18,803 bases of DNA from an uncultured Helcococcus sp. (lineage in GTDB: Bacteria > Bacillota > Clostridia > Tissierellales > Peptoniphilaceae): positions 1-18,803 of the forward strand of contig CALAZW010000065.1 in assembly GCA_937926545.1 (NCBI GenBank), read 5' to 3'. Under the pieces are notes generated by a model. That model was given only the letters and a program-made list of their open reading frames with translations. It was not told the DNA's origin and searched no databases. Of this stretch, positions 8,055-15,302 are shown in pieces. A program made the translations under genes and the position numbers. How positions within the stretch are numbered: position 1 is the stretch's first letter; each line of letters begins with the position of its first letter.

Positions 8055-8617
8055 TACTAGTAGATTTATTTATCGAATTTTTCAAGGTTGGCCTTTTTTC
8101 CATAGGTGGTGGTCTGGCAACTATTCCCTTTTTAATGGAACTGACCCAGAAATATGATTGGTTTAGTAAAAAAGAGCTCTTAAATATGATAGCTATTTCA
8201 GAATCTACTCCTGGAGCCATAGGAATAAACATATCAACCTATGCCGGCTATCATGCAGCAGGTATTTTAGGAGCCCTAGTAGCTACCTTTAGCTTGGTTC
8301 TTCCCTCTTTTATAATTATCATAATAATAGCCCGCCTATTAAATAAATTTCATGATAATATTTATGTTGAAAGAACCCTATCAGGTATAAGGCCTGCATC
8401 ATCAGGTTTGATTTTAGGAGCTGTCTACAGCGTTATTGTCCTAACCTTCTTTAACCTGGACGCCTATAAGCTAAGTTCTAATATTATGGATTTAATAAAC
8501 CTTAAGTCCCTAATCTTTTTCGCTTTCATAGGCCTTCTTATAAAAACAAAAAAAGACCTGCACCCTAGCCTTATTATTTTGCTAGGAGCTGTCTTTGGAA
8601 TACTTTTAAAACTATAA
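8051..8617 (+). CDS. Chromate transporter, C-type half-size subunit
   Basis: This 188-residue CHR-family membrane protein pairs with the preceding gene. It carries the family's GGG-x-x-x-x-P segment (SIGGGLATIPFL, residues 17-28), the SESTPGAIGIN motif and a hydrophobic C-terminal half. The start codon overlaps the previous stop by four bases, so the two are translated in a coupled, near 1:1 fashion, as expected for subunits of a heterodimer. The gene ends in a hairpin that starts within its own TAA stop. No chrB-like regulator is adjacent, and nothing shows chromate induction. Confidence 0.9.
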   Translation: MILVDLFIEFFKVGLFSIGGGLATIPFLMELTQKYDWFSKKELLNMIAISESTPGAIGINISTYAGYHAAGILGALVATFSLVLPSFIIIIIIARLLNKFHDNIYVERTLSGIRPASSGLILGAVYSVIVLTFFNLDAYKLSSNIMDLINLKSLIFFAFIGLLIKTKKDLHPSLIILLGAVFGILLKL

Positions 8618-8639
8618 ATAGTCGCCTAGGCGACTATTT
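8616..8639. terminator. Bidirectional terminator between chromate transporter and GT8 genes
   Basis: An 11-bp perfect stem (8616-8626 with 8629-8639, TA between) overlaps the stop codons of both convergent genes (8615-8617 on plus, 8634-8636 on minus). Flanking T/A tracts are moderate on both sides. Confidence 0.75.
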
Positions 8640-9458
8640 AATTTTAAACCTTTCTTTAAATTCTCTAGGAAGACTTCCCATTGCTTCAAAGAAAAATATA
8701 TTTAATTTTCCTATATAGTCTTCCTTCCATGGCTTATTCTTACCTATATAATGGATGATGTGGGTGTTTTCTCGAACCCAGGCCAAATCCATTTCATCAG
8801 CCAACTTTTTTATACTATACATTCTTTCAGTCATATTGTACTTAAAAGAATCAATTTCCTTTATCTTGTCGGAATATAAACCACTTATAACGTCTTGATC
8901 TGGTAGGATTAACTGCTTATTTTTATCTTCTATATATTCAAAAACTTGGTCATAATCTTGTTTTTCCCTAAGCTCTTTTAGGTTCATCATCATGACCCCT
9001 GAGTTTATATATGGTCCTTCTAGCTTGGTGGTCAAGCGAATCTCATTAAAGGTCTTTAGCCCCTTTTTAACATGAGAAGCCGCTGCAAAAAAGTAGCCTT
9101 CCATATCCATATCATAAAGGTCATTAAGTGGATTTATAATGACTATATCTGGATCTAGGTAGAGTATTTTATCCATATCTTCTGGCAAATATTTTGCTGC
9201 GAAAATTCTAAAATACATTTCCAAATTATATCTTTTTGTGGTCTTAGCTGTCCTTAGATTATCCTCATCAATCTTAATTGAATGCATCTTAAGCCTAGGA
9301 CAGGCTATGGTCTTTTCAATATAATCAAAATCTTCTTCTTCCAAGGTTCTATGGATGGTGTATACATCCAATCTTTCTTCTTGAACCAAGGTTAAACTCT
9401 TCAACATTACAATTAACGGATTCATGTAATTCTTATCTAAAGTAACTAAAATATCCAT
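8634..9458 (-). CDS. Family 8 glycosyltransferase
   Basis: A 274-residue GT8 (GT-A fold, retaining) enzyme that transfers a sugar from a nucleotide-sugar donor. The Mn2+-binding DxD is Asp102-Asp104 in YLDPDIV, the acceptor-side motif is YINSGVMMMN (150-159), PDQDV follows at 186-190, and the third metal ligand is His236 in HYIGKNKPW. There is no signal peptide or membrane segment, so it acts in the cytoplasm or at the inner membrane face, as in wall polysaccharide or lipid glycosylation. AAGGAG supports ATG 9458. It starts 9 bases after the phosphofructokinase stop and is probably co-transcribed with it. Donor and acceptor cannot be told from the sequence. Confidence 0.92.
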   Translation of the reverse strand: MDILVTLDKNYMNPLIVMLKSLTLVQEERLDVYTIHRTLEEEDFDYIEKTIACPRLKMHSIKIDEDNLRTAKTTKRYNLEMYFRIFAAKYLPEDMDKILYLDPDIVIINPLNDLYDMDMEGYFFAAASHVKKGLKTFNEIRLTTKLEGPYINSGVMMMNLKELREKQDYDQVFEYIEDKNKQLILPDQDVISGLYSDKIKEIDSFKYNMTERMYSIKKLADEMDLAWVRENTHIIHYIGKNKPWKEDYIGKLNIFFFEAMGSLPREFKERFKIK

Positions 9459-9467
9459 ACCTACTCC

Positions 9468-10685
9468 TTATTTTAACAGATCTTCCAACTTGATAAATAC
9501 CGGTAAACCATCTAACATTTCTTGTTTTATTTCCCCATTTATTAGAGGCTTTAAGTATGCTATTAATTTATCATCAAAAGCATTTTCCTTTTCATCAAAC
9601 CAATCTAGAGGAATTTTCTTTTCCTTGTTGGCAATTGTTTCAACTTCCACATAGTCATAAATTACCTTATAGTCCTCAGCCTCTTCATCCCTATAAAGGG
9701 TTGATACAACACCACTATGGCCTTCTAGTCCATATTCTATAGCCTTATAGCCTAGATTATAGGCCTCTAAAGCATCTGTTTCACTTATTAATAAACTTGT
9801 CCTTTGTAGAACATTTAGTTCTATAGCCTTAGTTTTTATATCCAATTGTTCATGGATGTAATCACTTATATTTTTACCTACTCCAGCCACCATAGGATGG
9901 TTAAATCCAGTATCATGGCTTTGTACATGGGAGGTCTTAAAATAAGATTCATCATCCATAAAGCCTTCACTTACAGCTATGACAACGTTTGAATCCCTTT
10001 TTAAGGCCTTCTTAACGTCTTCTAAAATATCTTCCTTACTTAACTTCATTTCACTTAAGTAAACAAGATTTACTACTTCTCTATCATGATTGGCCAAAAG
10101 GGCACTGGCAGTCAACCAGCCGGCATTTCTTCCCATTATTTCTACCACTGAAACAGACTCTAAATCATAAATATCAGCATCCACCCTAATGGTTGTTAAA
10201 TGACTAGCAACAAATTTAGCTGCTGATCCAAAACCAGGTGAGTGATCCATGCCAAATAAATCGTTATCTATGGTCTTAGGAGCTCCCATAATATAAATAC
10301 CTTCAATATTATTTTTCTTTCTATAGGCATTTAATTTCATGACAGTATCCATAGAGTCATTACCACCTATGTATACAAAGTGACTTATTTCTAGTTCTTC
10401 TAATTTATCAAATATTTCCTTATAAACTTGATCATTTAAGTCCTCTGGCAATTTATACCTACAGCTACCTAAAACAGCTGCTGGTCTAGCCATGAGTCTT
10501 TCATAGTTTCCATTGAATTTTTCCTTGTCAAATTCAACTATCTTATCATTAATTATTCCTTCAATTCCATGTCTACTTCCAAATACCTTATCAAAATCCT
10601 TATCAAAGGCTGCCTTGATAACTCCTGCCAAGGTACTATTTATTACACTTGTCGGTCCTCCCGACTGTCCTACTATACAGTTCAT
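9468..10685 (-). CDS. pfp: Pyrophosphate-type 6-phosphofructokinase
   Basis: This 405-residue cytoplasmic enzyme phosphorylates fructose 6-phosphate to fructose 1,6-bisphosphate. QSGGPT (7-12) is the phosphoryl-donor site. GGNDS (107-111) has Asp110 where ATP enzymes keep Gly, and PKTIDND (136-142) has Lys137; in this family both replacements block ATP and mark PPi-dependent enzymes. MGRNAGW (184-190) is the substrate-binding segment. The length fits the roughly 400-residue PPi-PFK group rather than the 320-residue ATP PfkA. PPi use makes the reaction reversible and saves ATP, as expected in a fermenter. It heads a unit with the GT8 gene and has its own strong promoter and an AAAGGGGA site upstream of ATG 10685. 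Confidence 0.92.
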   Translation of the reverse strand: MNCIVGQSGGPTSVINSTLAGVIKAAFDKDFDKVFGSRHGIEGIINDKIVEFDKEKFNGNYERLMARPAAVLGSCRYKLPEDLNDQVYKEIFDKLEELEISHFVYIGGNDSMDTVMKLNAYRKKNNIEGIYIMGAPKTIDNDLFGMDHSPGFGSAAKFVASHLTTIRVDADIYDLESVSVVEIMGRNAGWLTASALLANHDREVVNLVYLSEMKLSKEDILEDVKKALKRDSNVVIAVSEGFMDDESYFKTSHVQSHDTGFNHPMVAGVGKNISDYIHEQLDIKTKAIELNVLQRTSLLISETDALEAYNLGYKAIEYGLEGHSGVVSTLYRDEEAEDYKVIYDYVEVETIANKEKKIPLDWFDEKENAFDDKLIAYLKPLINGEIKQEMLDGLPVFIKLEDLLK

Positions 10686-10718
10686 ATAGATCCCCTTTCA
10701 AATAATTAATCCTCTATG

Positions 10719-10746
10719 ATTATATCTCATATGTGTATTTTTTCAA
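10719..10746 (-). promoter_or_regulatory. Promoter of the phosphofructokinase-GT8 unit
   Basis: TTGAAA (minus strand, 10741-10746), a 16-bp spacer and TATAAT (10719-10724), about 33 bases upstream of the start codon. Confidence 0.7.
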
Positions 10747-10778
10747 ACCTTAACTTCCCATCCAAAAATATAGCCAAT

Positions 10779-10805
10779 AAAAAAGAAGTTACCAGGTAAC
10801 TTCTT
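10779..10805 (-). terminator. Terminator of mntP
   Basis: Two 11-base arms (10783-10793 and 10795-10805) are perfectly complementary around one base, so several central pairs must stay open. A run of T follows on the minus strand (10779-10784). The stem overlaps the mntP stop codon by two bases. Confidence 0.85.
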
Positions 10806-11364
10806 AAGCAAGGTAGATATGTTCAATTAATATTTTTACCCCCAGTAGGATTAAAATTACCCCACCTGCAAATTCTGCCACATGTCTTTTATTTTGACCT
10901 ATAAGGCTTCCTGCCTTTACCCCTATGTAGGACATGATAAAGGTTATGACTCCTATAAAAATCACTGGTGACATGGGATTTACTTTTAAAACTGAAATTG
11001 ATATTCCTATAGCTAGGGCATCTACACTGGTTGCCAGGGCAATAGGTAACATGTTTTTCTTAAATACCGGACAGGCATCTCCCTGTTTAGATATTTCTAT
11101 GGCCTCTTTTATCATATTCAGTCCTATAAAGGCCAATAGGATAAAGGCAATCCAATGATCTATCCTTTCTATCCTTTCCTTAAAGGTATAGCCTAAAAAA
11201 TAACCTAACAAGGTCATAAGAGCCTGAAAACCACCAAACCACACTCCAGCCTCCCAGGCCTCCTTAGCCCTATTGTCTCCAGCCGACAAGCCCTTACAGA
11301 TAGATGCAGCAAAAGCATCCATAGCCAGGGCAAAACCTAAAATTACTTGCTCTATAACTCCCAT
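10804..11364 (-). CDS. mntP: Manganese efflux pump MntP
   Basis: MntP exports Mn2+ across the cytoplasmic membrane. The 186-residue length, six predicted helices and internal two-fold similarity match the family (188 residues in E. coli). The two conserved acidic membrane motifs are present: Asp16 in AMDAFAAS and Asp115 in SVDALAIG. A TTG at 11391 is in frame but lies within the riboswitch terminator; GTGGAGG directly before ATG 11364 fixes the start. The leader contains a yybP-ykoY-type Mn2+ riboswitch with a terminator, so expression should rise when cytoplasmic Mn2+ is high. It is monocistronic and lies directly behind the gene for a secreted SH3-like protein, which has no terminator of its own. 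Confidence 0.95.
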   Translation of the reverse strand: MGVIEQVILGFALAMDAFAASICKGLSAGDNRAKEAWEAGVWFGGFQALMTLLGYFLGYTFKERIERIDHWIAFILLAFIGLNMIKEAIEISKQGDACPVFKKNMLPIALATSVDALAIGISISVLKVNPMSPVIFIGVITFIMSYIGVKAGSLIGQNKRHVAEFAGGVILILLGVKILIEHIYLA

Positions 11365-11380
11365 AAAACCTCCACAAATT

Positions 11381-11416
11381 AAAAGACCCAAAAAGAACTC
11401 TCGTTCTTTTTGAGTC
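11381..11416 (-). terminator. Riboswitch-controlled terminator in the mntP leader
   Basis: A long stem (11403-11416 with 11385-11398, one T-G wobble, loop GAGA) is followed by TTTTAATTT on the minus strand. Its 5' arm reuses the 3' strand of aptamer helix P1 (11406-11414), so the two structures exclude each other: Mn2+-bound aptamer means read-through, unbound means termination. Confidence 0.85.
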
Positions 11417-11495
11417 TCGTTATTTAATATAATACCAGATATTAATCAGCATGTTGATATTATAACAATTGTTTGCCAACTACTCCCTCGCAAAG
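11406..11495 (-). promoter_or_regulatory. yybP-ykoY-type Mn2+ riboswitch aptamer
   Basis: On the minus strand the leader of mntP has both hallmark loops of this class: GGGAGTAG (11480-11487) and CGAGAC (11414-11419). They are held together by P1: CTTTGCGAG (11487-11495) pairs with CTCAAAAAG (11406-11414) with a central 2x2 mismatch. Between them, AGTTGGCA can pair with TGCTGATT (P2) and TTAATAT with ATATTAA (P3-side hairpin). The class binds Mn2+ in the junction between the two loops. Position directly upstream of mntP and a P1-competing terminator strongly support an Mn2+-activated ON switch. Confidence 0.9.
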
Positions 11496-11503
11496 TATAT
11501 TAC

Positions 11504-11532
11504 ATTATAGGGTATTTGTTAACAATAGTCAA
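11504..11532 (-). promoter_or_regulatory. Promoter of mntP
   Basis: TTGACT (minus strand, 11527-11532), a 17-bp spacer and TATAAT (11504-11509) place the start point a few bases before the riboswitch aptamer. The spacer contains the perfect palindrome TTGTTAACAA (11516-11525), which could be an operator or chance. The -35 lies one base from the stop codon of the upstream gene. Confidence 0.8.
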
Positions 11533-11533
11533 A

Positions 11534-12547
11534 TTACAATACCTTTACTTGCTTTACTGCTCCATTAAAAGGTTGCAGTGGATTTAATGATCCGTAAATT
11601 CTAGCTGTTCTGTGTAGGGAACCCATATCTACGATAAATTCTACAAGAGAACCATCTCCATGTCTTCCATAGTAGTCTACTTGACTGCTGGCCTTAATGT
11701 CTCCTATTATGGCTGGTACTACTCTTCCTGTAGATAAAACAATGTCAACACTGTCTCCCACATTACCATACTTGTTTGACATGGCAACCATGTATCTACC
11801 ATTTACCATTCTAACGCCATAGTTTCCTGTATGAGCCTTTTGTTGCAATCTCCATTGTGGACTTCTCCTATTTGTTATAGCATTGTAGCCCATATAAGAC
11901 TTGAATGTACCCATATTGTTAGGTAGGGTATAAACCTTTTTATAGTTTCCTGTTGATTTTGCAACAGTTGTTTTTCCTGAGTTATTTTTAGCCTTGCTTA
12001 CTGCCTTAGCATTTGGATTGATCCAAGCACCAGGTTGATTTTTAACCTTGCTCACATTAAGCATGCCCTTGTGTTCCTTGTATATATAATAGTTTCCTGC
12101 TTTGCAAGTTGTGTTTGAATTTCTTCCTTGACTAGCATCATAGGCATTTGTATAACCCCTTAAATTTTTATTAAGTTTATAGGTTTTTGCCTTGGCTGTA
12201 TTAGTCTTTTTTTGACTTGCTTTAACAGTTTTACTTGTAGTCTTTTTTGTTGTGGTCTTACTAGCAACTTGCGCCTTAGTATTTTCTTTAGGGTTTATCC
12301 ATGCTCCTGGTGTATTTTTACTATGGCTAATATTGATCATGCCATTGCTTCTACTGTAAACATAGTAGCTACCCTTCTTATATTGACCAACCTTGTTTCT
12401 ATTGTTTTTAGCATCATATGCGCTTACATATGATTTCACATTATTATTTAATTTGTATTGTCCTTCTGCCTTAATTGTCTTTGGTGCTGCCATTAACATT
12501 ACTGATGTTGTTACGGCTAAAAGCCCCTTGTATAACTTATTATTCAT
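11534..12547 (-). CDS. Secreted protein with two SH3-like repeats and a C-terminal domain of unknown role
   Basis: The 337-residue product has a signal peptide with likely cleavage after Ala27 (IKA). Two homologous SH3-like repeats follow, residues 31-86 and 123-178, each running from YKLN through AYDA and YY-Y to GM-N-S and PGAWINP. They are joined by Lys/Thr/Ala-rich, wall-spanning-type linkers (90-122, 179-204). The C-terminal domain (205-337) has a GNVGDSVDIV strand, IIGDIKA, GDGSLVEFIVD and a final FNGAVKQVKVL; I recall similar domains next to SH3-like modules in Firmicute wall proteins, but know no assigned activity. No NlpC Cys-His pair, amidase or lysozyme motif is seen. A wall-binding or wall-remodelling role is inferred only from architecture. 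A sigma-A-like promoter and GGAGGAG precede ATG 12547. Confidence 0.75.
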   Translation of the reverse strand: MNNKLYKGLLAVTTSVMLMAAPKTIKAEGQYKLNNNVKSYVSAYDAKNNRNKVGQYKKGSYYVYSRSNGMINISHSKNTPGAWINPKENTKAQVASKTTTKKTTSKTVKASQKKTNTAKAKTYKLNKNLRGYTNAYDASQGRNSNTTCKAGNYYIYKEHKGMLNVSKVKNQPGAWINPNAKAVSKAKNNSGKTTVAKSTGNYKKVYTLPNNMGTFKSYMGYNAITNRRSPQWRLQQKAHTGNYGVRMVNGRYMVAMSNKYGNVGDSVDIVLSTGRVVPAIIGDIKASSQVDYYGRHGDGSLVEFIVDMGSLHRTARIYGSLNPLQPFNGAVKQVKVL

Positions 12548-12571
12548 TGTCTCCTCCTGAACTTCCTTTTA

Positions 12572-12600
12572 ATCATAGGAGAAAAATGGATATAAGTCAA
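12572..12600 (-). promoter_or_regulatory. Promoter of the secreted SH3-like protein gene
   Basis: TTGACT (minus strand, 12595-12600), a 17-bp spacer and TATGAT (12572-12577), about 25 bases before the start codon. The -35 directly abuts the terminator of the upstream ccdA-like gene. Confidence 0.75.
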
Positions 12601-12648
12601 CAAAAAGTAACAAATCTGTAACTAAGTTGTTACAGATTTGTTACTTTT
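12596..12648 (-). terminator. Terminator of the thioredoxin-CcdA operon
   Basis: A perfect 20-bp stem (12603-12622 with 12629-12648, loop TAAGTT) is followed on the minus strand by TTTTGTTG. It begins 3 bases after the stop codon. The stem is far longer and more AT-rich than others in the window, and its end touches the promoter of the next gene. Confidence 0.8.
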
Positions 12649-12651
12649 GTT

Positions 12652-13347
12652 CTAGATTCCCAAAGAAATCATATATATTCCTAAAATTAAAATCAACAGT
12701 CCTAGGACAAATTGAATCACTTTAGCTATCTTACCATATCCTTGGCTACTATTCAATTTAGTTACAAAGCCTACGAAGGTTCCAGCTATAATTACGATTA
12801 TGCTGTGACCTAGGGCGTAAAGTAAAAATAGTAGTATCCCCCACAAGATATTTCCGCCTCCACTCACAATCATTGTCATTAGGGCTATCATAACTGGAGT
12901 GGCACATGGAGAAGAGAATAGTCCTCCCAAAAGACCTGATACTAAGGCTCCCTTGTAACCTTTTGATGTACTCTTATTCATCAAATGAGTAGGATGGATA
13001 AAATAATAGATATCCCAGGTTTGTATAGCCATTAGGACCATTAAAACTCCTAAAACAATATACCACCATCTACCTGTTGCAGATACCATCCTTCCCATCA
13101 AGGAAGAAACCAAGCCTATTACAGTAAAGGTAATAGTCATCCCCAGAGCAAAGGTCAAGGATAACTTGAAGGATCTTTTCGTATCATCCTGACCTGTGCC
13201 TCCTACATAGCCTATAACCAAAGGTATAGAAGACATGGAGCATGGGGTCAAGGAAGTTAAAAAGCCTGCCAGTAAAGCTATTAAAGGCGCTATGGCTGAT
13301 CCTTCTCTCAACATGGCTGACATCTTTATTAAAATATCATTAATCAT
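12652..13347 (-). CDS. CcdA/DsbD-family transmembrane thiol-electron carrier
   Basis: CcdA-type proteins carry reducing equivalents from cytoplasmic thioredoxin across the membrane to extracytoplasmic thiol proteins. This 231-residue protein has about six membrane segments and the paired redox cysteines in their typical settings: Cys36 in SLTPCSMSS and Cys148 in FSSPCATP. AAGG-type signals are weak, but its ATG lies 8 bases inside the preceding thioredoxin gene, so translation is probably coupled. The likely electron acceptor is that anchored thioredoxin. There is no ResB/ResC or cytochrome c gene nearby, so a role in cytochrome maturation is less likely than general thiol reduction or peptide methionine sulfoxide repair. 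The symbol is left blank because the family includes several functional subtypes. Confidence 0.9.
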   Translation of the reverse strand: MINDILIKMSAMLREGSAIAPLIALLAGFLTSLTPCSMSSIPLVIGYVGGTGQDDTKRSFKLSLTFALGMTITFTVIGLVSSLMGRMVSATGRWWYIVLGVLMVLMAIQTWDIYYFIHPTHLMNKSTSKGYKGALVSGLLGGLFSSPCATPVMIALMTMIVSGGGNILWGILLFLLYALGHSIIVIIAGTFVGFVTKLNSSQGYGKIAKVIQFVLGLLILILGIYMISLGI

Positions 13348-13951
13348 TTAACATCTCCTCTATAATTCCATCCAGCGTCTTCATATCCATGTAGCCATAT
13401 GACATGGTTAAAATATGATTGTCCTTACCTTGTTCACTATAGGCATACATCATAGGTTGATATTTTTCTGATGGTTCATAGGCATTTCCCTCACCATCTA
13501 TATAAAGCATAGCTGGTGTTCCCTTAATAGGATAGGATGATACAAACTCTGGAAACTCATCCAGACTTACATACTTAACTATGGCCTTATCCTTATACTT
13601 GGCATTTAAGTCCTCCATAATAGGTTGCATCTTAGTGCAATAAATACAGTTTTTAGTTCCAAATTCAACAATTATTGGTTTGTTTAGTTTTTGAATTTCA
13701 TTAAACTCTTCAATACTTGTTAAGTTAAGACCTAAAAGATCTGCTTTTCCAGCCTCTTCTTCAGGTTTATTTTCAGAAGTCTTATCGTCCTCTTTTTCCT
13801 CTTCATTTTCTTCTACTGGTTTTTCCACGTCTTCACTAAGACCTGGCTTTTCTGCTTCCAACTTATCTTTATTTTTAATAAAGTAAGCTGCCAATATGGC
13901 AAGTATAACTATTATTACAACTAATATTAATCTTTTATTATTATTTTTCAT
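13340..13951 (-). CDS. Membrane-anchored thioredoxin-family protein
   Basis: The 203-residue product has one N-terminal membrane segment (about residues 7-25) without a lipobox, an acidic Glu/Lys/Pro linker (30-68) and a thioredoxin-like domain outside the cell (about 75-203). The redox motif is Cys102-Ile-Tyr-Cys105, after EFGTKN, and the cis-Pro is Pro146 in GTPAM. An in-frame ATG at 14011 would add 20 residues, but AAAGGGAAAACT is placed for ATG 13951 and the membrane anchor begins there. It overlaps the ccdA-like gene by 8 bases and is its presumed partner: CcdA reduces this protein, which reduces disulfides in wall or secreted proteins. Several TATAAT-like boxes lie upstream (13980-13985, 14012-14017), none with a good -35. 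Confidence 0.88.
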   Translation of the reverse strand: MKNNNKRLILVVIIVILAILAAYFIKNKDKLEAEKPGLSEDVEKPVEENEEEKEDDKTSENKPEEEAGKADLLGLNLTSIEEFNEIQKLNKPIIVEFGTKNCIYCTKMQPIMEDLNAKYKDKAIVKYVSLDEFPEFVSSYPIKGTPAMLYIDGEGNAYEPSEKYQPMMYAYSEQGKDNHILTMSYGYMDMKTLDGIIEEMLND

Positions 13952-14011
13952 AGTTTTCCCTTTCTTTAATATACTTTTTATTATATACCCAGAAATAAGA
14001 TATATTACCAT

Positions 14012-14044
14012 ATTATAATATAAAAGTAGCCTTTCGACTACTTT
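14012..14044 (-). terminator. Probable terminator of the malic enzyme gene
   Basis: A 7-bp stem (14023-14029 with 14038-14044, 8-base loop) overlaps the stop codon at 14043-14045 and ends in TTTTATATT on the minus strand. It is weaker than the other terminators in the window. Confidence 0.55.
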
Positions 14045-15215
14045 ATAATTTAGATATATTTAATTCTATAGCTTTTTCCCTTACCACCTTGGCAACCCTA
14101 TCAGCAATTTTTTTATCTAAGGCACTTGGCGTAATATTGTCTACACTAAGGTCCTTTTCTTCTACTGATTCAGCTATGGCATAGGCTGCAGCCACATTCA
14201 TCTTTTCATTTATCTCACTGGCTCTAGCATCTAAAGCCCCTCTAAAGATACCTGGAAAGGCCAAAACATTATTTATTTGGTTGGGAAAATCAGATCTTCC
14301 AGTAGCCACTATAAAGGCACCGGCCTTCTTAGCTTCATCTGGATATATTTCTGGTACAGGATTTGCCAAAGCAAAGATGATAGATTTTTCATTCATTTTT
14401 TCAACCATATGTCCCTTTAGAACATTTCCTGCTGATACTCCAATAAAGACGTCCGCTCCCACTAGGGCCTCTTCCAAACTACCCTTTTTATTCTTACTAT
14501 TACTTATAAGGGCCAGGTCGTCCTTAACCTTATTGTTATAGTTTTCATCCTTGGTTAGAATACCACTTCTATCACAAACTAAAAGGTCTCTTACTCCCAA
14601 TTCAATTAGCATCTTACTTATGGCACCACCTGCTGCCCCTGCTCCATTTATAACAACCTTAATGTCTTCTATCTTTTTATCAGCAAGTCTTAAGGCATTT
14701 ATTAAACCAGCAGAAACCACTATAGCCGTACCATGTTGATCATCATGAAAAACTGGTATGTCCAATCTTTCCCTTAATTTGTTTTCTATTTCCACACATC
14801 TAGGAGCTGATATATCCTCTAGGTTAATACCACCAAATGTTGGGGCAATATTGACAACTGTCTCAACTATTTGATCCACATCTTGTGTCGCTAGGCAAAT
14901 TGGGAAGGCATCTACATCTCCAAATTCCTTAAATAAAATAGCCTTTCCTTCCATAACTGGCATACTGGCTTCAGGTCCAATATCCCCCAGACCTAAAACT
15001 GCACTCCCATCAGATACAACGGCTACCAAATTGGATTTAGCTGTATATTCATATACCTTATCCTTGTCCTTGGCAATCTCCCTACATGGTTCTGCAACAC
15101 CAGGGGTATAGGCTAAAGACAAGTCATCCTTACTATTAATAGCAATTTTAGACTTTATCTCCACCTTTCCCTTATTTTCTCTATGTAATTTTAAACTTTC
15201 TTCTAAATAATCCAT
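14043..15215 (-). CDS. Malic enzyme (NAD(P)-dependent, short bacterial form)
   Basis: Malic enzyme decarboxylates malate to pyruvate and CO2 with reduction of NAD(P)+, in the cytoplasm. The 390-residue length is that of the short form, without the phosphotransacetylase-like tail of MaeB. Visible family features are the catalytic Tyr36 in AYTPGVAEPC, Lys91 in MEGKA, the metal-binding Glu133-Asp134 in NLEDI and Asp158-Asp159 in HDDQHGTA, and the dinucleotide loop GAGAAGG (191-197). Cofactor preference cannot be fixed by eye, and several gene symbols are used for this form. GGAAGGG lies just before ATG 15215. It stands alone, with its own promoter, diverging from a gene for a small anchored protein. 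Confidence 0.93.
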   Translation of the reverse strand: MDYLEESLKLHRENKGKVEIKSKIAINSKDDLSLAYTPGVAEPCREIAKDKDKVYEYTAKSNLVAVVSDGSAVLGLGDIGPEASMPVMEGKAILFKEFGDVDAFPICLATQDVDQIVETVVNIAPTFGGINLEDISAPRCVEIENKLRERLDIPVFHDDQHGTAIVVSAGLINALRLADKKIEDIKVVINGAGAAGGAISKMLIELGVRDLLVCDRSGILTKDENYNNKVKDDLALISNSKNKKGSLEEALVGADVFIGVSAGNVLKGHMVEKMNEKSIIFALANPVPEIYPDEAKKAGAFIVATGRSDFPNQINNVLAFPGIFRGALDARASEINEKMNVAAAYAIAESVEEKDLSVDNITPSALDKKIADRVAKVVREKAIELNISKL

Positions 15216-15243
15216 ATGCTCACCCTTCCTTTTCTATATGCCT

Positions 15244-15272
15244 ATCATAACAAAAAGCAAAACATGTGTAAA
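15244..15272 (-). promoter_or_regulatory. Promoter of the malic enzyme gene
   Basis: TTTACA (minus strand, 15267-15272), a 17-bp spacer and TATGAT (15244-15249), about 29 bases before the start codon. Confidence 0.65.
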
Positions 15273-15302
15273 ACATTAAATCCATCTCTTATTTGAATAT
15301 TA

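Noticed and set aside
14281..14739. Two plus-strand ORFs of 86 and 62 residues
   Set aside because: Antisense to the well-conserved malic enzyme reading frame; no start signals.
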